From positions 1-5,306 of the forward strand of contig DAOTHY010000113.1 in assembly GCA_035447925.1 (NCBI GenBank): 5,306 nucleotides of DNA. Reading direction: 5' to 3'. Shown piece after piece: positions 1 through 5,306 of the stretch. Numbering within the stretch: the stretch's first letter is position 1; the number at the start of each line of letters is the position of its first letter. The position numbers were made by a program, and so were the translations under genes. Under the pieces are notes generated by a model. That model searched no databases, was not told where the DNA came from, and saw only the letters and a list, made by a program, of their open reading frames with translations. Source of the stretch: JASUTC01 sp035447925. Its GTDB lineage: Bacteria > Thermotogota > Thermotogae > MWEM01.

Positions 1-26
1 AATGATTTGAGTTTAATTGTGTTCAT
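1..26 (-). CDS. Start of an unidentified gene downstream of brxC (first 8 codons only, cut by the window edge)
   Basis: Reading the minus strand, an ATG at 26-24 opens a frame with no stop up to the window edge, giving MNTIKLKS. It is preceded by AAAAAGGGGTCAAAC, whose AAGGGG core sits about seven bases before the ATG, so this looks like a real start. The gene is on the same strand as the BREX operon and 219 bases after the brxC stop. In many type 1 loci pglX follows brxC, but PglX proteins usually begin differently, often with an Asn/Lys-rich start leading into an A-W-A-R type motif. Accessory genes, such as the type IV restriction enzyme BrxU, can sit between brxC and pglX in other species. 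An IKLKS start is also seen in RecF/SMC-like ATPases. Eight residues cannot decide between these, so no function is assigned. Confidence 0.5.
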
Positions 27-61
27 GTTTGACCCCTTTTTATGGTGATTTGTTTATCCAG

Positions 62-75
62 ATATTCCGGAATAT
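62..75. promoter_or_regulatory. Perfect 14-bp palindrome, possible operator
   Basis: ATATTCCGGAATAT is a perfect inverted repeat with no spacer, centred between 68 and 69. It lies 36 bases upstream of the ATG at 26, so it could overlap a promoter or the early leader of that next gene. I see no clear -35/-10 pair around it on the minus strand; the AT-rich stretch just upstream (about 76-105) is the likeliest place for one. A dimeric repressor site is one reading. A chance palindrome or a restriction/methylation target is another. Confidence 0.3.
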
Positions 76-111
76 TCTTTATTTGTTTCTTTTATTTTTG
101 TGTCGGATAAG

Positions 112-179
112 CGGGCGGACACACGGGTCCGCCCCTACAGAAATTGAAAATCGTAGGGGAGCCCCCGTGTGGGCTCCCG
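112..179. repeat. Two-arm hairpin repeat (two 27-base arms in inverted orientation)
   Basis: Two 27-base arms (112-138 and 153-179) are imperfect inverted copies of each other, separated by a 14-base AT-rich centre (139-152). Each arm is also its own hairpin: GGGCGGAC pairs with GTCCGCCC (113-120 with 127-134), and GGGAGCCC with GGGCTCCC (157-164 with 171-178). Each hairpin has an 8-bp stem and a 6-base loop. The inner ends carry GTAGGGG or its complement. The arms differ at six positions, which form three compensated base pairs, so the stems are preserved. This is the structure of a small non-autonomous or REP-like intergenic element, and I recall similar GTAGGGG...CCC repeats from clostridial genomes. 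It lies in the brxC to next-gene gap. Neither hairpin is followed by a T-run on the minus strand, so it is not a standard intrinsic terminator, though it could pause transcription or stabilise mRNA ends. Confidence 0.8.
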
Positions 180-245
180 TGATATTAAAATGTATTTTCG
201 AATAATCGTTGTAAAAGACCTGTGATTGTTTGAGATTACGGTTTC

Positions 246-3200
246 TTAAAGGATGTAGATCTCCTTTCCGGCTTTGATCTTTTCTTCCAGTTCTTTTTTT
301 AGGTAACTAATAAAGCGCTGGAGTTCTTCTGTGTTTTTGATCCGGGTGTCTCCGAAATGGGTGTTCATGAAATCGGCAATTTTTATATTTTCAAATTCCG
401 GTTCTACCGGTGGATCTCGGTCTTCGTTGACGTAGCGGTAATTTCTCATTTTTTGAATAGCTTTCTGGTAAATGGTATTTTCAAGTTTTTCCTTTGCTAT
501 ATGCAAATTGGCGATGCCGTGTTCGTATTCGACTTTTTTGGTTTCACGGGTAAAGATATCGGTTACTTCTTTTTTTTGATCATCCGTGAGTTTTTCATAA
601 TCTTCATCGGTGATGATTTTGTTTAATTTTTTGGTTATTCGTGTTTTCATGTTCTTTTTTTCTGTTATCAATACAGCGTTTATCTTGTCCTGTTCATCTT
701 CAATCAGCTTTTTCAATTGCTGCATTTGATTCCCTTTGAAACAATTCGGGTCGGCTAAAATCCCTTGGATTTCATCCATTTTGGAATCGGTAATCACGTC
801 CCGGTTGTGTTTGTTTTCTTCATAAAACTTTTTTGCTTCCCGGTATATGTCAGCCTTATTGGATGTCATGAATGTTTGGATGGGGTCGATGATTTCTTCT
901 TTGTCTTCCAAGAGCTGCTCGGGGTAGTCTTCCACTTGCGTGAGGAAATAGGTGTATTCGTTATCCTGGATGTTTTTCAGATGTTGTATGGGTATTTTTA
1001 ATAATTGTGCAAAAGGGAATGGGGCTGCATCCACTTCCAGATCGGTGATTTCCTGGACTTTTTGCCTGATCTTCTCCTTTGTTTCAACGGCCAGGGTTTT
1101 GGCATCAGTCTGGGAAGGACTGTTGAAGTATTCTTTGTAAAATTCGGTGAGCTTTTTTTTCTGCCAGTCCGGGATGTCTTCCAGCAATTTCACGACGGTG
1201 TTTTCTTTTCTTCTCGTGGTGGTCAGGACTTCAATGAGTTCCTGCTCTGCCAACAGGTTGGCATCCGCACTGAATTCGATTTGGTTTTGTTTGTAAAGGA
1301 GTCCCAGGATATATGCGGTGTCGTTTTCACTCCAACCGTAGGGAATCTTTTTGAAATGATCGACGATATTTTTGACATTCAGTCGAGTTCCTCGGGTCTG
1401 ATTTTTCATGAAGGATCTGATTTCGGTTTGAGCTTCTTTTTGAAGGCTTTCCAAGCCGATTCGTTGGCCTTCGTTGAGCAGCTGTTTGATGTCGTCTTCG
1501 TCGTAGGTTTTGTTGTTGAGCATTTTCAAGTTGGTGTAAGTCTGTTCAATGAGTTCCTGGAAGCCGTTACGGATTCTTTCTTTCGGGTTGGCGCCTTTGG
1601 AGTTCACCTCTTTGGATTTCACCAGAATGGTGGCGTTGGACAGCAGTTCTTCAAGGGTACGTTTGATGTTCTTTTTTCGGATTTGGTTTTGATCGATTTT
1701 TGCATCGATGATCTTTTTCCGTGATTCCTGAATGTTTTCCGTTCGGCTCTGCCTGGAATACTGGACGGTTTGAAGATAGAGCCTCAGGTCTTTGATCAAT
1801 TCGTGATCCGGTGCACTGATAAGCGTCATTTCGTTTTCTGCCATCTTTAAGGTTTTGATCAACTGAATGTTCCCGCAGTTTTCGTGCATGGGGGTGATGA
1901 CGTTGATGGCAATTTCCCCGTTTTCCAAGCCATATCGGTAATCATCCACTTTCCTGGTGATGGGGATATTTTGGGAGGTTTTCTCGTATTTGATTTTGGT
2001 ATCGGGCAGGATTTCCGTAAACAGGATCTTTTTGATTTCTTCGTTGATCTCCTCGTTTGTGCAGATGACATTTTTGATCTCGGTTTCCACGTCTTTTTCT
2101 TCATCGGTCAGGTATTCATACGTGTTGCCCACTTTTTGGATGTAAGTTTCAATTTCCAGCCTGTCCAGAACCTTCTGAATGTCTTTTTTTAACTGGTTTT
2201 TGTTCTGATCAAAGCGTTCGATCATGAGGGTGGTGATGTTGTCGATGTCTGTTTTGAATTCTTTGACGTATTTCACTAACAGCAGGGTCTTTAAGAGTCT
2301 GGATTCCATGGAATCCGCACCAAAGATGGCTTCCGCATCGGTTATGGATTGCTGTACCGAAGATTTCATCTTGTTTCTGATCCCTTCAAACATCCGATCG
2401 AAGGTGGCGATGCTCTTGGAGTCTTTGTCTTTGATGGCGATGGTGACAATCCGAAAGACATCCAGCATGGGTCGTTCACCGACTGATGAGTGTTTGCCTT
2501 CAAAGGCGTTGTGATCAGACAGGGATTTCAAGGCGGATTGGAACAATTTAAACTGGTAGGGAATGAAGGGGTAGAGTTTGTAATACTGTTCGAGGGAAGT
2601 GTAGTTTTTGTAGGTGCGTGTGCCGTCGGTAAATGAAAAGAGGGTGTTGAAGTCCTGTTTGTCCATCTCGTATTGGCGGGTCAGGATCTCAATGGCCATG
2701 GAGGTTTTTTCCAGCAGCCTTTTTTGGATGACTTCTTCAACATCACTGCTTTTGAGTTTGATGCGTATTTTAAAGCGGTCCTGGATTTTGGAAAAGTCGT
2801 TGCTCTGCTGTACGCCGTAATCTCCAATGACCGTTTGCATGTCCTCCTGGGCGGTGACAATGATCCATGCCCTGCCTTTACACTGGGCTTTCAGGGTTTC
2901 GGCGATGGATTGGACGTTTGTCATGAGGTTGACCCGTTCGGCTATGAATTGGCCCAACTCGTCCACAAAAAAGTTCAGTCGGAATCCCCTTTTTTCTTTT
3001 TCTTTTTTGTCGATGTATTCTTTAACTCTTGCGGCAAAGTCTACGATGGAAATATTCAGGTTTCTGTCATAGCGTTGGAGGATTTGACTGCCATCCTGTC
3101 CGGTAACTTGGTTAAAAACGGCATCGATTTGACTGTTGTAAATGTAGGGTATTTCTCTTGCCCGTTCCCATTCCTGATTGGTTTGCTTTTTGAATTCTTC

Positions 3201-3731
3201 TTTAAAAGACTGGAAAATTCCGCTTATGTCCAGATCGTGTTCAAAGTTTGCAATATAGGGTTGATTGCCAAAGTAACCGCAATGATCGTTGAACATTTTC
3301 ATAAAAACGGAAAGGACTGCGTCTTTATCGTCTTTGCTGATGTTGTTGGCGTTGTGGTCGATGTTGAACAGGATGCTTTCAGAGGGGATGTCGGAGACTC
3401 TGTCCAATTTGCCCTTGAGCATCGGGTGGTCTTTTGCCTTTTCAATGAAGATTTGATCGGCTCGTTGTCCGTTCACTTCCTTTTTTTCGAGGACAGCGGA
3501 GAGTATTTTCAGGAGGTGAGATTTTCCCGATCCGAAGAATCCGGAAATCCACACGCCGTTTTCCGCACCTTGTTGGGTATATTCTTCCAGGAAAGTGTGC
3601 AGGTTGTTGGCGATTTCATGGGTAATGACATATTCTTCCAGTTCCTTTTCCAGTTTGGATTCGTTGGTTGCGTCGATAACCGGGTCGATAGTTCTTGTGA
3701 TGGGTTTATGAAATAATTGCTCGATCAGCAT
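246..3731 (-). CDS. brxC: BREX large P-loop ATPase BrxC
   Basis: This 1161-residue protein is the large ATPase of BREX, a core subunit of the cytoplasmic complex that blocks phage DNA replication and supports PglX-dependent host DNA methylation. The N-terminal ATPase module carries a Walker A motif GFFGSGKS (residues 64-71, Lys70), a Walker B motif LNFFVDEL (252-259, Asp257-Glu258) and a sensor-like strand WIIVTAQED (289-297), followed by KIQDRFKIRIKL (315-326), whose Arg319 could act in trans. YPFIPYQF (387-394) and the Gly/Ser-rich stretch ending near 420 are typical of the BrxC/DUF499-type family. A PYGWS motif near 796-800 resembles the winged-helix segment found in BrxC/PglY-like proteins. 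The C-terminal half is Lys/Glu-rich and mostly helical, with likely coiled coils around 650-735 and 1000-1090. Length is normal (about 1200 aa) and the motifs are intact. The start is set by a strong ribosome binding site just upstream. The gene follows brxB by 17 bases. Family membership is very likely; the exact BREX type is inferred from gene order. Confidence 0.95.
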   Translation of the reverse strand: MLIEQLFHKPITRTIDPVIDATNESKLEKELEEYVITHEIANNLHTFLEEYTQQGAENGVWISGFFGSGKSHLLKILSAVLEKKEVNGQRADQIFIEKAKDHPMLKGKLDRVSDIPSESILFNIDHNANNISKDDKDAVLSVFMKMFNDHCGYFGNQPYIANFEHDLDISGIFQSFKEEFKKQTNQEWERAREIPYIYNSQIDAVFNQVTGQDGSQILQRYDRNLNISIVDFAARVKEYIDKKEKEKRGFRLNFFVDELGQFIAERVNLMTNVQSIAETLKAQCKGRAWIIVTAQEDMQTVIGDYGVQQSNDFSKIQDRFKIRIKLKSSDVEEVIQKRLLEKTSMAIEILTRQYEMDKQDFNTLFSFTDGTRTYKNYTSLEQYYKLYPFIPYQFKLFQSALKSLSDHNAFEGKHSSVGERPMLDVFRIVTIAIKDKDSKSIATFDRMFEGIRNKMKSSVQQSITDAEAIFGADSMESRLLKTLLLVKYVKEFKTDIDNITTLMIERFDQNKNQLKKDIQKVLDRLEIETYIQKVGNTYEYLTDEEKDVETEIKNVICTNEEINEEIKKILFTEILPDTKIKYEKTSQNIPITRKVDDYRYGLENGEIAINVITPMHENCGNIQLIKTLKMAENEMTLISAPDHELIKDLRLYLQTVQYSRQSRTENIQESRKKIIDAKIDQNQIRKKNIKRTLEELLSNATILVKSKEVNSKGANPKERIRNGFQELIEQTYTNLKMLNNKTYDEDDIKQLLNEGQRIGLESLQKEAQTEIRSFMKNQTRGTRLNVKNIVDHFKKIPYGWSENDTAYILGLLYKQNQIEFSADANLLAEQELIEVLTTTRRKENTVVKLLEDIPDWQKKKLTEFYKEYFNSPSQTDAKTLAVETKEKIRQKVQEITDLEVDAAPFPFAQLLKIPIQHLKNIQDNEYTYFLTQVEDYPEQLLEDKEEIIDPIQTFMTSNKADIYREAKKFYEENKHNRDVITDSKMDEIQGILADPNCFKGNQMQQLKKLIEDEQDKINAVLITEKKNMKTRITKKLNKIITDEDYEKLTDDQKKEVTDIFTRETKKVEYEHGIANLHIAKEKLENTIYQKAIQKMRNYRYVNEDRDPPVEPEFENIKIADFMNTHFGDTRIKNTEELQRFISYLKKELEEKIKAGKEIYIL

Positions 3732-3735
3732 TCAT

Positions 3736-3745
3736 GGATCACCTC
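3736..3745 (-). promoter_or_regulatory. Strong ribosome binding site of brxC, with a nested upstream ATG
   Basis: On the minus strand GAGGTGATCC is a ten-base match to the complement of the 16S rRNA 3' end, the strongest such site in the window. Its GAGGT core is nine bases before the ATG at 3731, which opens brxC (MLIEQLFH). A second ATG at 3735-3733 lies four bases further upstream in another frame and reads only nine codons (MNADRAIIS) before a stop, so it is not the gene start. The site falls in the 17-base gap right after the brxB stop, allowing termination-reinitiation between the two genes. Confidence 0.8.
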
Positions 3746-3748
3746 TTT

Positions 3749-4333
3749 TTAATGTTCGTATATGTTAAAGGCCCTGTAAAATCGGTCGTTGTGTGATCTT
3801 CCAAATAATTCCAGGGTGCTTCCTTTCGTTTGATGGTATTTGTATTCTCCGGGAAAAAAGATGATGACCGGTTTATCCCGTAAGATACTTTGCAGGTTGT
3901 TGAGAATGGCATGTGTGCGTAGATAGGGGTAGACTTCTCCTACTCCGGTAACGAATACGAGTTGATGATTTTCCCGGCTGACTCTCTCCCCGATCATTTC
4001 CTTCAGGTATTTGTCAGGGGCCATGATGTTTTGAAGGGTTTCTTTCAGCTGGTCTTTTGTGAGTTCAAGTTCTTGCGTTTTAATTTGATTCCATATTCCC
4101 CAAGCCTTGCACTGGTCGATGGTCATGTCTAACAGATCGAATTCCAGGACCATGATCTGTTGATGAGAGAGTTTTTTCTTCAGCAGTTGTACGTCTTCTA
4201 TGATCGTGAACTTTTCTCTTGGCTTGTAAGGGCAGATATAAAAGGGCAATTCGTCCCCTAATTGAGTTCTATTCAGAAAATGTTGATCGGTCATTCTGTT
4301 ATACAAGTAGTCAAATCGTTGTTGCCGGTTCAT
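3749..4333 (-). CDS. brxB: BREX protein BrxB (DUF1788 family)
   Basis: This 194-residue soluble protein matches BrxB in size, position and conserved blocks. BrxB is a small core BREX component needed for defence, with no known enzymatic activity; it is thought to act in a complex with the other core subunits. Visible family features are GDELPFYI near residues 26-33, VFVTGVGEVYPYLRTH (126-141), the strand KPVIIFFPGEY (154-164), and the C-terminal LELFG (174-178) and RFYRAFNI (184-191). It has no Walker motif, signal peptide or membrane segment. The ATG at 4333 is preceded by AGAAGGGATAAA, a reasonable ribosome binding site that overlaps the 16-base gap after brxA. The stop is 17 bases before brxC, so the three genes are probably co-transcribed and translationally coupled. 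The length is normal for the family and I see no break. The alternative, a stand-alone DUF1788 protein outside BREX, is excluded by the neighbours. Confidence 0.92.
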   Translation of the reverse strand: MNRQQRFDYLYNRMTDQHFLNRTQLGDELPFYICPYKPREKFTIIEDVQLLKKKLSHQQIMVLEFDLLDMTIDQCKAWGIWNQIKTQELELTKDQLKETLQNIMAPDKYLKEMIGERVSRENHQLVFVTGVGEVYPYLRTHAILNNLQSILRDKPVIIFFPGEYKYHQTKGSTLELFGRSHNDRFYRAFNIYEH

Positions 4334-4349
4334 TTTATCCCTTCTTTCT

Positions 4350-4946
4350 TCACGGAAAGATTTTCAAAAATTGAGGGTTTTCGTCCGAAATAACCTTCTG
4401 TATCTTTTTGGACAGCAGCTGGTGCAGGAGTTCGTTGTTTTTTGTGATGATATCGGTTTCCCTCATGATTTTAAAGGTTACGCTTCGGAGTTTGTCCCTT
4501 GTGGATATCGTCAGTTTTTGAAGTTTTTCACTGGTGAGGGCTTTTTTTGTATAAAAGCCTTCGTAGTCGGAAATGTGAAGTTTTCTTTCACCTCGGGCTT
4601 CCTTTTCTTCAAACAGTTCAGATGCTATTTCAAATATCAGCCGATAGCTCTTACAGCAGGCCAGCCAGAGCAGTTGTCGTTTTTCTTCCGCAGTGCCCGA
4701 AGATAGCAGAGTAATTTGCCCTTCACTGAGTGTTTTAAGCCTCAATTCGATTTCCCGATACATGCGCACAGAACTCTTTTTCATGTTGGTTTGCAGCAGG
4801 TTTTCCCTTAGAATTCGGGATCGTGTACTTTCCCAGGATTTGCAGTTGATGTATTCTCCGATGACAATGAGGCTTTCATTCAAATACGCCCCTCCGAGAA
4901 CATAGGACATGCGGTAGTCAGCGGCCGGCGCTTTATAATTGAACAT
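4350..4946 (-). CDS. brxA: BREX protein BrxA (DUF1819 family)
   Basis: This 198-residue protein is the first gene of the operon and matches BrxA. Family knowledge: BrxA is a small, mostly helical DNA-binding protein with a winged-helix-like N-terminal part, once likened to the NusB antitermination fold; its exact role in BREX is unsettled. In the sequence, YRMSYVLGGAYLNES (residues 11-25) is the typical opening, followed by a basic segment SWESTRSRILRENLLQTN (37-54). A helical core contains LLWLACCKSYRLIFEIASEL (92-111), and the C-terminal stretch around 150-187 is Lys/Arg-rich. There is no signal peptide or membrane segment; the two cysteines in the core are not a metal site I recognise. The ATG at 4946 was chosen because it leaves the usual ten or so residues before the conserved block. 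Its ribosome binding site is weak (GAGAAAAG at some distance), unlike those of brxB and brxC, so an inefficient first start or an internal start at Met13 is possible. Confidence 0.92.
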   Translation of the reverse strand: MFNYKAPAADYRMSYVLGGAYLNESLIVIGEYINCKSWESTRSRILRENLLQTNMKKSSVRMYREIELRLKTLSEGQITLLSSGTAEEKRQLLWLACCKSYRLIFEIASELFEEKEARGERKLHISDYEGFYTKKALTSEKLQKLTISTRDKLRSVTFKIMRETDIITKNNELLHQLLSKKIQKVISDENPQFLKIFP

Positions 4947-5159
4947 TTTTTTATATTTGTTACTTTTCTCATCGTTTGTTCGGATAAGGCACCTCGCTTC
5001 AATCTTTTAAAAAAGTTCTTTTAAGATTTCTCTTTGCTTTTCTTTTTTTCGCTACGGAAATCGTGTGAATGTTAAAGTATTTTATCATATTTGCTTTGTT
5101 TTTTTATAACTTCCTGTCTGTTTCTTCACATGAGCGCTGAATGTTTCTCCTTGAAGTTT

Positions 5160-5206
5160 TGATTTGTCTTTTTTTCAAAGAAGGCGGGACAGGCGGGTGA
5201 TTTGTC
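5160..5206. repeat. Short direct repeat pair with internal GGCGGG doublet
   Basis: TGATTTGTC occurs at 5160-5168 and again at 5198-5206, bracketing a 29-base segment that contains GGCGGG twice (5183-5188 and 5192-5197) separated by ACA. The GC-rich doublet stands out in an AT-rich leader. It may be a worn intergenic repeat, since related arrangements of C-rich blocks followed by a repeated CAAATC are common in Gram-positive spacers. It could also be chance. Confidence 0.4.
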
Positions 5207-5263
5207 ATGCAGCCTTTCGATGGCGGTAAACTGGATTTCTTCAAATAATTCATAAAATGGTGT

Positions 5264-5291
5264 ATAATAAGGAAAATGGTAATGTTATCAA
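5264..5291 (-). promoter_or_regulatory. Candidate sigma-A promoter of the brxABC operon
   Basis: On the minus strand TTGATA (5291-5286) and TATTAT (5269-5264) are separated by 16 bases. Each box matches the sigma-A consensus at five of six positions, the best pair I see upstream of brxA. Transcription would begin near 5257, leaving an untranslated leader of about 310 bases before the brxA ATG. The direction and lack of another gene support it as the operon promoter, but a closer, weaker promoter around 5079-5089 cannot be excluded. Confidence 0.45.
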
Positions 5292-5306
5292 AGCTCATAC
5301 GAGGAG

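Larger units (their letters stand above)
4947..5306 (-). other. Leader region upstream of brxA, no convincing gene
   Basis: These 360 bases precede brxA. From the right edge, the minus strand shows a sigma-A-like promoter (5264-5291), a repeat-bearing stretch with two GGCGGG blocks (5160-5206), a second -10-like sequence TATGATAAAAT (5079-5089) without a good -35 box, and an AT-rich segment with an imperfect palindrome (5001-5028, outer ends AATCTT/AAGATT). GCGAGGTG at about 4989-4996 resembles a ribosome binding site but has no start codon at a useful distance. I see no gene for a WYL-type BrxR regulator or for BrxE in this stretch; they could lie beyond the edge. No tRNA, riboswitch or T-run terminator is evident. 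Confidence 0.6.

Noticed and set aside
112..179. Intrinsic terminator of brxC, or a CRISPR-like unit
   Set aside because: Neither hairpin is followed by a T-run on the minus strand, and there are only two arms in inverted orientation with no spacer array.
17..205. A 62-codon plus-strand frame in the gap after brxC
   Set aside because: It runs through the two-arm repeat, and its translation changes character there. It has no ribosome binding site and overlaps the well-supported minus-strand start at 26.
1005..1724. A 239-codon plus-strand frame opposite the C-terminal half of brxC
   Set aside because: Same reason: a Phe-rich antisense shadow of a Lys/Glu-rich coding region, with no supporting motif.
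2673..3716. A 347-codon open frame on the plus strand opposite brxC
   Set aside because: It lies wholly antisense to a clearly conserved ATPase. Its Phe/Val-rich composition is what the complement of Lys/Glu/Asp codons produces, and it shows no recognisable domain.
5104..5298. A 64-codon minus-strand frame in the brxA leader (or 49 codons from the ATG at 5253)
   Set aside because: Neither start has a ribosome binding site, the frame overlaps the best promoter, and the protein is a Lys/Pro/Ser-rich sequence that runs through the direct repeat. A leader peptide is possible but unsupported.

Overview
The window holds the first three genes of a BREX (Bacteriophage Exclusion) anti-phage defence locus. 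All are on the minus strand, so the locus reads from right to left: brxA (4946-4350), brxB (4333-3749) and brxC (3731-246). The order and protein sizes (198, 194 and 1161 aa), together with the P-loop ATPase motifs of BrxC, fit a type 1 locus best. Types that share the brxA-brxB-brxC front end (type 5 or 6) cannot be excluded, because the methyltransferase PglX, the phosphatase-fold PglZ and the Lon-like or helicase genes lie beyond the left edge.

The organism is probably a low-to-moderate GC Gram-positive, most likely a clostridial Firmicute. The reasons are strong AGGAGGTGATC-type ribosome binding sites, a Lys/Glu/Ile-rich proteome, and a two-arm hairpin repeat (112-179) built on GTAGGGG and CGCCC blocks, a style I associate from memory with clostridial intergenic spaces. 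This is an inference, and I cannot name a genus.

Layout from the right edge: a 360-base leader (4947-5306) has a good sigma-A-type promoter at its upstream end (5264-5291), a short direct repeat and AT-rich sequence, and no convincing gene. Then brxA, brxB and brxC follow with gaps of only 16 and 17 bases and are almost certainly one transcript. After brxC the tight packing breaks. A 219-base gap contains the two-arm hairpin repeat and a perfect 14-bp palindrome. A new gene then begins at position 26 with a good ribosome binding site, and only its first eight codons (MNTIKLKS) are visible.

In known BREX systems PglX methylates one strand of a non-palindromic site to mark self DNA, while the other subunits block replication of unmarked phage DNA. 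BrxC is the large ATPase, BrxB a small core factor and BrxA a small DNA-binding protein. All three genes look intact. BREX itself is well described. The less routine points are the gap after brxC, with its covarying repeat and an unidentified gene where pglX would often start, and the long untranslated leader before brxA.
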